Shown here piece by piece: positions 14,348 through 22,383 of a DNA stretch of 37,925 nt. The DNA is from Solirubrobacterales bacterium. Its GTDB lineage: Bacteria > Actinomycetota > Thermoleophilia > Solirubrobacterales > 70-9. Positions within the stretch are counted from its first letter, which is position 1. Each line of letters opens with the position of its first letter. A program made the translations under genes and the position numbers. The notes beneath the pieces are model-generated. The model made no database searches. It was not told the DNA's origin and was given only the letters and a program-made list of their open reading frames with translations. The stretch spans positions 1-37,925 of the forward strand of contig JASLIG010000125.1 in NCBI GenBank assembly GCA_030152805.1, in the 5' to 3' direction.

Positions 14348-14379
14348 GCAGACGCTCTAGCCAGCTGAGCTACAGCCGC
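14306..14379 (-). tRNA. tRNA-Gly (GCC anticodon)
   Basis: Read on the minus strand, the acceptor arms GCGGCTG/CAGCCGC pair over 7 bp. The D-stem is GCTC/GAGC, the anticodon stem TCTGC/GCAGA encloses the loop TTGCCAT (anticodon GCC), and the T-arm is GTGGG-TTCGAAT-CCCAT. The discriminator is U and CCA is not encoded. Its 3' end abuts the repeat arm, so it is the integration target of the accessory units. Confidence 0.95.
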
Positions 14380-14513
14380 GCGAGACGGCGAGTATAGCTG
14401 CGGGATCTGGGTAGTCCTTGGGTGGCACGGGGAGGGCTCTACTTAATATTTGGTAGGCTGCTTAATGCCCGGTGGGACGGTCGCCGGGCCTGGCAACCAA
14501 CTGGAGGCTCGGT

Positions 14514-15341
14514 ATGTCGAAGCGAACAGTCCTCAACTCGTTGCTCGCGGCGCTTTGCGTCATGGCGATCTCTCCCTCCCTCGCCATGGCTTGGGCGCCG
14601 GCTGGTCAGGCGACCGTCCACCCGGGCGTTCAGGTCTTCACGGAAGGCGCCCAGTGCACCTCGAACTTCGTCTACCAAGACGCCTCGAACGTTTACCTCG
14701 GTCAAGCCGCGCACTGCTCGGGGACCGGCGGGCAGACCGAAACCGATGGCTGCACCAGCGGCTCGCTGCCGCTTGGCACCCAGGTCCGGGTCAGCGGCGC
14801 GAGCAAACCCGGCACGCTCGCCTACAACTCGTGGCTGACGATGCAGGCCAAGGGTGAGACCAATCCCGACACCTGCGCCTACAACGACCTTGCCCTGATC
14901 AGGCTCGACCCCGCTGACGTCGCGCGGGTCAACCCCTCGGTGCCCGGCTTCGGCGGGCCGACCGGGGTCGGAAGCCCGGGCGGGACCGGCGCCGCCGTCT
15001 ACTCCTACGGCAACTCCGAACTGCGCGGCGGCCTCACCAAGCTAAGCCCGAAGCAGGGCATCCTCGTCCAGGACGAAGGCAACGGCTGGAGCCACACGGT
15101 CGTCACGCTCACACCTGGCATCCCGGGCGACTCGGGCAGCGGCTTCCTGAGCAGCTCTGGCACCGCGTTCGGAGTCCTCAGCACGCTGCAGCTGGCGCCG
15201 CTGCCCGCCACCAACGGCGTCGGCGACCTGGGCAAGGAGCTCGCCTACATGCGCGCCAACAGCGGCTTCGGCGAAGTGCAGCTCGCGCACGGCACGCAGC
15301 CGTTCAGGCCCAACCTGGTCGAAGCGATACTCGGCTCCTGA
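14514..15341 (+). CDS. Secreted trypsin-like serine protease
   Basis: The product has 275 residues from ATG 14514, with GGAGG about 7 nt upstream. A signal peptide is clear: MSKR, a hydrophobic stretch LLAALCVMAISPSLAMA and probable cleavage near residue 26. The catalytic triad is visible: H67 in GQAAHCSG, D125 in YNDLALIRLD and S207 in PGDSGSG. Cysteines at 48 and 68 match the disulfide around the active-site His. Exported chymotrypsin-fold proteases of this size are usual in soil actinobacteria for peptide scavenging. It sits just outside the island beyond the tRNA and is probably core or early flanking genome. Confidence 0.85.
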   Translation: MSKRTVLNSLLAALCVMAISPSLAMAWAPAGQATVHPGVQVFTEGAQCTSNFVYQDASNVYLGQAAHCSGTGGQTETDGCTSGSLPLGTQVRVSGASKPGTLAYNSWLTMQAKGETNPDTCAYNDLALIRLDPADVARVNPSVPGFGGPTGVGSPGGTGAAVYSYGNSELRGGLTKLSPKQGILVQDEGNGWSHTVVTLTPGIPGDSGSGFLSSSGTAFGVLSTLQLAPLPATNGVGDLGKELAYMRANSGFGEVQLAHGTQPFRPNLVEAILGS

Positions 15342-15363
15342 GCCCGGACCGGCCCTGGGATCG

Positions 15364-15852
15364 CTAGGCCAGCTCGGCGAGCAGGTCCTGCAGGTCGAGC
15401 GGCCGCGTGTACATCGCGACCTTCTCGCCCGGCGCCGGCTGCGGCCACTGCGCTTTCGGCCGGTCCCAGTAGAGCTCGATCCCGTTCCGATCGGGATCGC
15501 TGAGATAGAGCGCCTCGCTGACGCCGTGGTCGGAGGCGCCGCCGAGGCCGACGCCGTGGTCGATCAGACGTTGCAGGGCAACGGCCAGGGCGCGGCGCGT
15601 CGGGTAGCGGATTGCGAAGTGGAAGAGGCCTGTGCTGCCCGGTGGGGGTGGCGAGCCGCCCTGCGACTGCCAGGTGTTGAGGCCGACGTGGTGGTGGTAG
15701 CCGCCGGCCGAGACGAAGGCCGCTTCGTCGCCGAAGCGCTGCTGCAGCTCGAAGCCGAGCACGTCGCAGTAGAAGTCGAGGGCCCGCTGGAGGTCGGAGA
15801 CCTTGAGGTGGACGTGGCCGATGTCGACGCCGGGGTCGATTGGCTCAGGCAT
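15364..15852 (-). CDS. VOC-family (glyoxalase/extradiol dioxygenase-like) protein
   Basis: The product has 162 residues. One VOC module is visible: DIGHVHLKVSDLQRALDFY, with the first metal ligand H13, then GGYHHHVGLNTWQ, GLFHFAIRYPT with a second His, and NGIELYWDRP with the Glu ligand. The sequence resembles CatE-like catechol-2,3-dioxygenase relatives, but most such proteins are uncharacterised. Its start overlaps the RNase HI stop by 8 bp, so it is the last gene of a three-gene operon. Confidence 0.8.
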   Translation of the reverse strand: MPEPIDPGVDIGHVHLKVSDLQRALDFYCDVLGFELQQRFGDEAAFVSAGGYHHHVGLNTWQSQGGSPPPPGSTGLFHFAIRYPTRRALAVALQRLIDHGVGLGGASDHGVSEALYLSDPDRNGIELYWDRPKAQWPQPAPGEKVAMYTRPLDLQDLLAELA

Positions 15853-16240
15853 CGAGGATCTGGTTTACCAGGCGGTCGGCCTCGGCGTTGTGCTCGCGGC
15901 GCACGTGGCGGATGGACCAGCTCTCGAAGCCGTTCAGCGCCTCCTTCACCTGGCCGTGGAGCTCGCGCATGGTCGCGTCCTTGACCTTGTACTCCCCTTT
16001 GACCTGCTTGACCACCAGCTCCGAGTCGCCGACCAGCTCGAGCTCGTCCGCGCCGAGCTGGCTCGCCAGCGCGATGCCGAGCAGCAGCGCTTTGTACTCA
16101 GCGACGTTGTTGGTGGCGCGGCCGATCCGCTCGCCGCGCTCCTCGAGGACCTCGCCCTCGGTCGACTGCGCGACCGCGGCGATCGCCGCCGGGCCCGGAT
16201 TGCCGCGCGCCCCGCCGTCGACGTTGACGACCAGCTTCAC
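15845..16240 (-). CDS. rnhA: Ribonuclease HI-like protein
   Basis: The product has 131 residues from GTG 16240, which overlaps the upstream stop (GTGA). The four catalytic acids are present: D8 in NVDGGARGNPG, E48 in NNVAEYKALL, D72 in LVGDSELVV and D122 in HNAEADRLV. The enzyme cleaves RNA in RNA:DNA hybrids at replication or R-loops. It is of the short reverse-transcriptase-like RNase HI type common in actinobacteria, without the basic protrusion of the E. coli enzyme. A longer reading to 16414 would overlap the upstream gene and is not supported. Confidence 0.88.
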   Translation of the reverse strand: MKLVVNVDGGARGNPGPAAIAAVAQSTEGEVLEERGERIGRATNNVAEYKALLLGIALASQLGADELELVGDSELVVKQVKGEYKVKDATMRELHGQVKEALNGFESWSIRHVRREHNAEADRLVNQILDA

Positions 16241-16650
16241 CGCCGCCTCAGCCAGCGACGACGCGGTGCGCGGCCAACCGCGCCAAAGACGATCTGCCCC
16301 GCCTCGCCGACGGCGGCGTTCCACTGCTGGGCGGAGCGGTCGAGCTGCGCGATGTCCTCGCCCTTGGCGATCTCCAAGACGGGCTGCTGCTCCTCGCCGA
16401 GGTCGACGCACCACTGGTACCAGCAGAGCTCCCAGGCAACCGTGATCCGAACCTGTGTCGGCGAGCCGGCGGCAGCACCGACGGAAACCCGCGGCCGGCC
16501 GAGGCTGCGGCTCAATCCGGCAACCGTGCGGCCGGCGTGACTCTCGTTGAAACGCGCGACCGCCAGCTTGAGCTGGCTGCCCGGCGCTTCGAGCTGGCGC
16601 CGCCTGATATTCGCCCCCGGAGCGGCCGGATCCCGCTGGTAGATGCTCAC
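16237..16650 (-). CDS. Hypothetical protein in the RNase HI operon
   Basis: The product has 137 residues from GTG 16650. The middle (RITVAWELCWYQWCVDLGEE) is strand-like and tryptophan-rich. The segment KGEDIAQLDRSAQQWNAAVG reads as a helix, and the protein ends in an arginine tract (RAPRRRWLRRR). No family is recognised. Its stop overlaps the RNase HI start, so it is the first gene of the operon and a nucleic-acid-linked role is possible from the basic tail alone. Confidence 0.65.
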   Translation of the reverse strand: MSIYQRDPAAPGANIRRRQLEAPGSQLKLAVARFNESHAGRTVAGLSRSLGRPRVSVGAAAGSPTQVRITVAWELCWYQWCVDLGEEQQPVLEIAKGEDIAQLDRSAQQWNAAVGEAGQIVFGAVGRAPRRRWLRRR

Positions 16651-16687
16651 GCCGCCAAGCTATCGAGACCGCCGCGAACCGCCCGCC

Positions 16688-18751
16688 TCAACTGGTTGCT
16701 GAGACGACTTTCTCAGCCAGGTGCGCGGGCACCTCCTGGTAGTGATCGAACTCGACCTCGAACTCGGCCCGGCCGCCGCTGATCGAGCGCAGGTCGGGCG
16801 CGTAGTCGAGCACCTCGGCCATCGGCACCTCGGCGCGAACCTCGGTCGTCGCCCCCTTCGGCTCCATCCCCAGCGGATGGCCGCGGCGCGAGTTGAGGTC
16901 GCCGATCACGTCGCCGACGACGTCCTCGGGGCAGTTGACCACGAGGCGCACGATCGGCTCGAGCAGGACCGGATCGGCTGCTTCCATCGCCTCCTTGAAT
17001 GCCATCGCGCCGGCGATTTTGAAGGCCATCTCCGAGGAATCGACGTCGTGGTGCTTGCCGTCGATGAGCCTCACCCGCACGCCCTTGACCGGATAGCCGG
17101 CGACGGTCCCGTGCGCCATCGCCTCTTCGATCCCCTTCTCCACGGCGGGGATGAAGCCGCCCGGGATCGCCGCCCCCTTGATCTTGTTGATGAACTCGAG
17201 CCCGCCACCGTCCTCCCCGGGCTCGATCTCGATCTGGCAGTCGGCGAACTGGCCGCGACCGCCCGACTGCTTCTTGTAGCGGGCGTGGGCGCTGGCGGGG
17301 CCGCGAATCGACTCCTGGTAAGGAACGCGCGGCGGGTGCAACTCGATCTCGACGCCGAAACGGCGCTTCATCCGCGCCACGATCACCTCGACGTGGACCT
17401 GGGTCAGGCCGGCGATGATCTGCTCGCCGGTCTGAGCGTCGCGGTGGACGTCGAGCGTCGGGTCCTCCTCGGTGAGGCGGCGCACCGCGTCCGCCGCCTT
17501 GTCCTCGTCGCCCTTGGACTTCGGCTCATAGGCGAAGGCCATCACCGGGTCGGGCAGGTCGAGCGGCGCGAAGGCGATCGCCTCCCCGCCGGCGCAGAGG
17601 ACGTCGCCGGCTCGGGTCTCCTTCAGCTTGGCGACGGCGCCGATATCTCCGGCGCCGAGCTCCGGGCACGGCCTCAGCTCCTTGCCCAGGGGCTGGGAGA
17701 GCTGGCCGATCCGCTCCTTCTCGCCGCGGGTAACGTTGGTCGCCTGCGAGTCCGAAGCGAGCGTGCCGCGATAGACGCGAAAGAGGTTGACGCGGCCGGT
17801 GTAGGGGTCGGCCAGGGTCTTGAAGACGTAGGCGACCAACGGGCCGCCCTCATCGGGCTCGATCTCGATCTCCTCGCCCTCCGCCGTCGCCGACACCGCG
17901 CCGCGCATCGCCGGCGAGGGGAGGTCCTCGACCAGCGCCTCGAGCAGGCGCCCGGTGCCGAGGTTACGCGTCGCCACGCCGCAGGTGACCGGGAAAACCC
18001 TGCCAGCCGTCACCCCCTGCTTGAGCGCGCGAACGATCTCGTCGTGGTCGATCTCCTCGCCCTCGAGGTAGCGCTCCATCAGCTCGTCGGAGTTCTCCGC
18101 CACCTCGTCCATCAGCTTCTCGCGGTACTCCTCGGCCCGGGCGCGCAGCTCCTCCGGTATCTCAACCTCGGCGGCGGCGCCCGGCCCAGTGCCCTCGTAG
18201 ACGAAGGCCTTCTGGTCGATCAGGTCGATCACGCCGCGCACGTCCTGCTCGGTGCCGATCGGAATCTCGGTGGCGACCACGTGGGAACCGAAGGCCGTCT
18301 TGAGCGAATCGAGGGCGCGGAAGAAATCAGCGCGCTCGCGGTCGAGCATGTTGACGAAGACCAGGCGTGCCAGCCCCTCCTCGTCGGCGCGGCGCCAGAG
18401 CCGCTCGGTATGCACCTCGACTCCCATCACCCCGTTGACCACGACCACGGCGGCGTCGGCGACGCGCAGGGCGGCGATCGCGTCGGCGACGAAGCTCGGC
18501 TCCCCCGGCGTGTCGATCAGGTTGATCTCGCGCCCGCCGTGATCGAAGCAGGCGAGCGAGGCGTTGATCGACAGCGAGCGCTCCTGCTCGTCGGGCTCGT
18601 GGTCGGAGACGGTCGTGCCGTCCACCACGGTTCCGAGCCGGCTGACCGCGCCGGCCTCGAACAGCATCGCCTCGTGCAGGCTCGTCTTGCCGCAGCCCCG
18701 GTGCCCTACCAGGGCGACGTTGCGAATCCGGTCTGCGGCCTTGTGTGGCAC
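16688..18751 (-). CDS. Elongation factor G-like translational GTPase (EF-G2 type)
   Basis: The product has 687 residues from GTG 18751. G1 is GHRGCGKT (16-23), G3 is DTPGE and the G4 position reads NMLD rather than the canonical NKxD. Domains II-V follow, with domain IV near LEFINKIKGAAIPGG and the C-terminal RxGHPLGMEP loop. True EF-G moves tRNAs through the ribosome. The altered G4 and the surroundings (sigma factor and recombinase rather than rpsL-rpsG-tuf) point to a second paralogue of the EF-G2 group. Nucleotide specificity may be relaxed. Confidence 0.85.
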   Translation of the reverse strand: MPHKAADRIRNVALVGHRGCGKTSLHEAMLFEAGAVSRLGTVVDGTTVSDHEPDEQERSLSINASLACFDHGGREINLIDTPGEPSFVADAIAALRVADAAVVVVNGVMGVEVHTERLWRRADEEGLARLVFVNMLDRERADFFRALDSLKTAFGSHVVATEIPIGTEQDVRGVIDLIDQKAFVYEGTGPGAAAEVEIPEELRARAEEYREKLMDEVAENSDELMERYLEGEEIDHDEIVRALKQGVTAGRVFPVTCGVATRNLGTGRLLEALVEDLPSPAMRGAVSATAEGEEIEIEPDEGGPLVAYVFKTLADPYTGRVNLFRVYRGTLASDSQATNVTRGEKERIGQLSQPLGKELRPCPELGAGDIGAVAKLKETRAGDVLCAGGEAIAFAPLDLPDPVMAFAYEPKSKGDEDKAADAVRRLTEEDPTLDVHRDAQTGEQIIAGLTQVHVEVIVARMKRRFGVEIELHPPRVPYQESIRGPASAHARYKKQSGGRGQFADCQIEIEPGEDGGGLEFINKIKGAAIPGGFIPAVEKGIEEAMAHGTVAGYPVKGVRVRLIDGKHHDVDSSEMAFKIAGAMAFKEAMEAADPVLLEPIVRLVVNCPEDVVGDVIGDLNSRRGHPLGMEPKGATTEVRAEVPMAEVLDYAPDLRSISGGRAEFEVEFDHYQEVPAHLAEKVVSATS

Positions 18752-18815
18752 GCATCTGAAGTTACACCCGGAAAGGCCTGGTTCAAACCGGACTCAGCGC
18801 GGAACCCGGGGCCGC

Positions 18816-19589
18816 TCAGGCGGCCTGGAGGCCGGACTTGAGTCGCATCACAGCCTTGGTGTGCAGCTGGGAGACGCGCGACTCGGTCACGCCGAGCACC
18901 TCACCGATCTCGCGCAGGGTGAGGTTCTCGTAGTAGTAGAGGGCGACGACGAGCTGCTCGCGCTCGGGCAGCGAGGAGATCGCCTCGGTGAGGCGGTCCT
19001 TGACCTCGGTGCTGGCCAGCGACTCCTGCGGGTCCTCGGCGCGCGGATCGGAGATCGTGTCGAGCAGCGAGACCTGGTCGCCGGAGGAGTCCGAGACGGT
19101 CCAGAGCTCGTCCAGCGCGTAGACCGAGGAGTTGGCGATCTCCAGCAGCGAGGTCTGCAGTTCGTCCTCGGAGATCTTCAGCCGGTCGGCGAGCTCGGTC
19201 TCGGTGGGAGCCCGCTGCAGCTCGTGCTCGAGCTTGGCCTGGGCGGCCTCGATCTCGCGGGCGCGCGAGCGAACCGAGCGAGGCACCCAGTCGAGCGAGC
19301 GCAGCTCGTCGATGATCGCGCCGCGGATACGGGTCATCGCGAAGGTCTCGAACTTGATCCCCCGCTCCGGGTCGAAGCGCTCGATCGCCCCGATCAGGCC
19401 CATCAGGCCGTAGGAGATCAGGTCGGCGTCGTCGACGTGCGAGGGCAACCCGGCCCCGAGGCGGCCGGCGACGAACTTGACCATCGGCGAGTAGGCGACC
19501 ACCAGGCGCTCGCGCGCGCCGGCGTCCCCTTCCTCCTTGTAGCGGCGCCAAAGATCGCGCAGCTCCACCTCTTTTACGCCGGTTTCCAT
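18816..19589 (-). CDS. FliA/WhiG-type sigma factor
   Basis: The product has 257 residues. Region 2 is clear: LVVAYSPMVKFVAGRLG, GLMGLIGAIERFDPERGIKF and ETFAMTRIRGAIIDELRSLD. A region 3 stretch carries EIEAAQAKLEHELQRAPTE. Region 4 ends with LTLREIGEVLGVTESRVSQL, the -35-binding HTH. This is the sigma-28 group that directs flagellar or sporulation genes. No flagellar gene lies nearby, so the regulon is unknown. The xerD-type gene lies 43 bp upstream and reads the same way. Confidence 0.88.
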   Translation of the reverse strand: METGVKEVELRDLWRRYKEEGDAGARERLVVAYSPMVKFVAGRLGAGLPSHVDDADLISYGLMGLIGAIERFDPERGIKFETFAMTRIRGAIIDELRSLDWVPRSVRSRAREIEAAQAKLEHELQRAPTETELADRLKISEDELQTSLLEIANSSVYALDELWTVSDSSGDQVSLLDTISDPRAEDPQESLASTEVKDRLTEAISSLPEREQLVVALYYYENLTLREIGEVLGVTESRVSQLHTKAVMRLKSGLQAA

Positions 19590-19632
19590 TGAATTCGGCT
19601 CGATTCTATGGTCGCTGACAAGTTATTGCCGC

Positions 19633-20514
19633 TCATGCGCGCGGATGGGTGGCCGCATACGCGTCGCGGAGGCGAGCCGCATCGACCCGAGTGTAGACCT
19701 GTGTCGTCGATATGGAAGCGTGACCGAGCAACTCCTGGATCGTGCGCAGGTCGGCGCCGCCCTCGAGGAGATGCGTGGCGAAGCTGTGGCGGAGCGAGTG
19801 CGGCGAGACCCCGGCCGCGAGGGCGGCCTCGCGCACCCAGAGCCCAAGCCGCCGGGTGATGTCGGAGTTGGAGAGGCGCCGGCCGCTCTTGGAGAGGAAG
19901 AGGGCCCGCTCGCGCGGATCGCCGGCGAGCGCGTGGCGGCCGCGCTCCAGATAGCGCCGCAGAGCCTGCTGGGCGGGTTCGCCGACCGGCAGCAGCCGCT
20001 CCTTGGAGCCCTTGCCCAGCACCCGCAGCTGCTCGGTCTCGAAGTCGAGCGCGCCGAGGTCGAGATTGACGATCTCCTCGCAGCGCAGGCCGCAGGAGTA
20101 GGCGAGCTCGAGCATAGCCCGGTCGCGCAGCTCCAGTGGCGTCCGCGCCGGGATCCGCTCCAGCAGTTCCCGCACCTGTTCGGCGCTCAGCACCCGCGGC
20201 AGCTTCTCTTCGCGCTTGGGGCTGCTGACGAGGTCGGCGGGGTTCTGGCCGATCCGCTCGGTGCGGACGAGGAAGTCGAAGAGCCCGCGGATCGCCGCCA
20301 GCTTGCGCGCAACCGTCGCCGGCGCGGCGCCCTCGGCGGAGAGCCCGGCCGCGTAACGCCGCACGTCGCGGTGGCGGACGTCGCCTGGCGACCGCTCCCC
20401 CGCCCACTCGACGAACTGGCCGAGGTCGACCCCGTAGGCGCGGCGGGTTCGCTCCGCGGAGCTGCGCACTCTCAGGTCACGGTCGTATGAGGCAAGTGCC
20501 TCGTCCCAATCCAT
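19633..20514 (-). CDS. xerD: XerC/XerD-type tyrosine recombinase
   Basis: The product has 293 residues. The N-terminal SAM-like core-binding domain spans about 1-90. The catalytic residues are R144 in SCGLRCEEI, K168 in VLGKGSKERLL, H239 and R242 in HSLRHSFATH, H265 in LLGHASIS and nucleophile Y274 in TQVYTRV. Xer proteins resolve chromosome dimers at dif. The length and the housekeeping neighbours favour that role over phage integration. It is the only recombinase of this family in the window and lies 5 kb outside the island, so action on the tRNA-Gly repeats is possible but not indicated. Confidence 0.9.
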   Translation of the reverse strand: MDWDEALASYDRDLRVRSSAERTRRAYGVDLGQFVEWAGERSPGDVRHRDVRRYAAGLSAEGAAPATVARKLAAIRGLFDFLVRTERIGQNPADLVSSPKREEKLPRVLSAEQVRELLERIPARTPLELRDRAMLELAYSCGLRCEEIVNLDLGALDFETEQLRVLGKGSKERLLPVGEPAQQALRRYLERGRHALAGDPRERALFLSKSGRRLSNSDITRRLGLWVREAALAAGVSPHSLRHSFATHLLEGGADLRTIQELLGHASISTTQVYTRVDAARLRDAYAATHPRA

Positions 20515-20549
20515 CGGTGATGGATTCGCCGCCGAGCGCTGCGAGCCTC

Positions 20550-21587
20550 TCAGCCGATGTAGATCGGGGTGCCAACTTCGACCAGGTCATACAGTTCTTC
20601 GACGTCTGGAATCGCCATCCGCACGCATCCATGGGAGGCCGCCGAGCCGAGCGAGTAGGTCTCTTCGGTGCCGTGTATGCCGGCGCCTTCGAAGATCCCC
20701 ATCCAGCGTGCCTTGATCGGATTCGAGGGCCCCGGCGGGATGTCCTGCCCGGCGAGGCTGCCAGCCCAATCCGATTCCGGCACGTGCCAGGTTGGGTTTT
20801 CTTCCTTTTCCTGGATGTGGTACAGCCCTTCCGGGGTTTCGAGCCCTTCCTGCCCGACGGCGACGGTGTAGGTCTTGGCCAGCTTCAGGTTCTCCCAGAG
20901 CCGCAGGGTGAAGCTGGCGCGGTCAAGGGTCAGATAGGAGGGGTAGGCGGCGGCGACTTCCTTGGTCGTCACCTCCGGGCTCGTGTAATGGGTGCGCGCG
21001 GCGATCGTGTGGTCGGCATCGGCGTTCAGCACCGCCGCCCGCAGCTGGCGGGTGAGCAGGTTGTCGCGGAGCTTGCGACCGTTCTCGGCCGGTACGACTT
21101 CGAGCGAGTCGGCGGTCGGTTCGACCGTGGCGTCCCTGGCTTCGCGATCCACCTCGTGCGCCACCTCACGCACGAAGCGATTGATCGCCGGGCGCGAGTA
21201 GGTGACATCGGCCGCGATCTGCTTGTCGAGATTGCCACCGGTGACGTAGCGAACGAGTCGCCCGGGGAAGCCGCCCTCGCGGCTGTCGTCGAGCGCTTCT
21301 TCGATCGCCGCGTCCAGATCGGCGTGCACCTCCAGGCTCTTGCCGGCCAGCGTCCAGCTCTCGCCGTCGTAGCCGACGCGCAGGGAGTGGCGCAGTGGGC
21401 CGAGCAGTTGGCGCCGCACGGCGGCCTTGGCTTCGGCTTCGTCCATGCCGCCGACATCGACCCCGCCCACCGTGACGCCCTCGGCGATCTTGTCCTTCTC
21501 GGAGCTGTCGTAGGCGTAGCCGACTCCGACCCCGAGCAGGAGCAGCGCCGCCAGCGCACCGATCGCGATTCGGGTCTTGCGGCCCAT
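20550..21587 (-). CDS. L,D-transpeptidase (YkuD) with YoaR-like N-terminal region
   Basis: The product has 345 residues. An N-terminal membrane anchor (IAIGALAALLLLGVGVGYAY, about 7-26) is followed by a peptidoglycan-binding-type region (about 40-220, with VGGVDVGGMDEAEAKAAV and a later duplicate-like part). The C-terminal YkuD domain has H305 in GIHGT and the motif SHGCVR at 318-323 with catalytic C321. It forms 3-3 cross-links or attaches proteins to peptidoglycan on the outer face of the membrane. It lies 35 bp upstream of xerD on the same strand and is divergent from the cyclo-ligase gene by 73 bp. Confidence 0.9.
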   Translation of the reverse strand: MGRKTRIAIGALAALLLLGVGVGYAYDSSEKDKIAEGVTVGGVDVGGMDEAEAKAAVRRQLLGPLRHSLRVGYDGESWTLAGKSLEVHADLDAAIEEALDDSREGGFPGRLVRYVTGGNLDKQIAADVTYSRPAINRFVREVAHEVDREARDATVEPTADSLEVVPAENGRKLRDNLLTRQLRAAVLNADADHTIAARTHYTSPEVTTKEVAAAYPSYLTLDRASFTLRLWENLKLAKTYTVAVGQEGLETPEGLYHIQEKEENPTWHVPESDWAGSLAGQDIPPGPSNPIKARWMGIFEGAGIHGTEETYSLGSAASHGCVRMAIPDVEELYDLVEVGTPIYIG

Positions 21588-21660
21588 TGCTACTAAATCC
21601 TACGACCGCGCACCGACGGGCTGGCCGAATTTCGAGGGTGGCGGCGGATATGTTTCAGCA

Positions 21661-22383
21661 GTGCCAGCCAAGACCGGCAAGGACACGGTTCGCAAGGAAG
21701 TCTGGAAGGCGATGGACCGCGAGGGCGTGTCCCGCTTCCCAGGCGCGGAGGGACGCATACCCAACTTCGCCGGGGCGAAGCTGGCGGCGGAGAAGCTCGC
21801 CGGCCAGCGGGCGTGGAAGCGCGCCCGCGTGATCAAGGCCAATCCGGACTCGCCGCAGACCTACGCGCGCCGCATTGCCCTCGAGGAGGGGAAGATCGTG
21901 ATCATGGCGGTGCCGCGCCTGCGCGACCCCCATCCCTTTCGCGTCCTCGACCCCAAGAAGCTCTCCAAACGGGCGGTCAAAGAGGCGGCGACGATCAAGG
22001 GCGCGCTCAAACATGGCCGGGTCGTCGCCCTCGACGAGCTGCCCGAGATCGACTTCGTCCTCTGCGGCTCGGTGGCGGTCAACCTCAGCGGCGCCCGGGT
22101 CGGCAAGGGCGGCGGCTACTCCGACCTCGAGTACGGCGTGCTCATCGACGCCGGCAAGATCGACGGCCACACGACCGTGGCGACCACCGTCCACCCGACC
22201 CAGGTGCTGCGCCGCCACCTGATGATGACCGCCCACGACCTGCCGGTCGACGTGATCGCTACGCCGCGCGCGGTGATCGAGGTCGAGCGCCAATATGAGC
22301 GCCCGCGCGGCATCCTCTGGGACCACCTGCAGCCGCCGCAGATCCGCGAGATACCCATACTCGAACGTATGGGCTATGCGTGA
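21661..22383 (+). CDS. 5-formyltetrahydrofolate cyclo-ligase-like protein
   Basis: The product has 240 residues from GTG 21661. An earlier ATG (21577) lies inside the divergent gene. KTGKDTVRKEVWKAMDREGV is the family-like first helix, and ARVGKGGGYSDLEYGVL (about 150-165) matches the MTHFS substrate/ATP loop GxGxGxYD. The family converts 5-formyl- to methenyl-tetrahydrofolate using ATP. The loop reads GGGYSD, and the protein is closer to the MTHFSD-like branch, so the substrate is uncertain. The next gene overlaps by 8 bp. Confidence 0.75.
   Translation: MPAKTGKDTVRKEVWKAMDREGVSRFPGAEGRIPNFAGAKLAAEKLAGQRAWKRARVIKANPDSPQTYARRIALEEGKIVIMAVPRLRDPHPFRVLDPKKLSKRAVKEAATIKGALKHGRVVALDELPEIDFVLCGSVAVNLSGARVGKGGGYSDLEYGVLIDAGKIDGHTTVATTVHPTQVLRRHLMMTAHDLPVDVIATPRAVIEVERQYERPRGILWDHLQPPQIREIPILERMGYA

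Noticed and set aside
16721..18841. A 706-codon plus-strand frame opposite the EF-G-like gene
   Set aside because: It is a GC-rich antisense shadow with low-complexity Arg/Leu/Asp/Gly sequence and no motifs. Similar long shadows face ilvD, dprA/comM and the acyltransferase.
19633..20514. The tyrosine recombinase as integrase of the tRNA-Gly units
   Set aside because: It has XerC/D length and housekeeping neighbours, and lies 5 kb outside the island on the far side of the tRNA.
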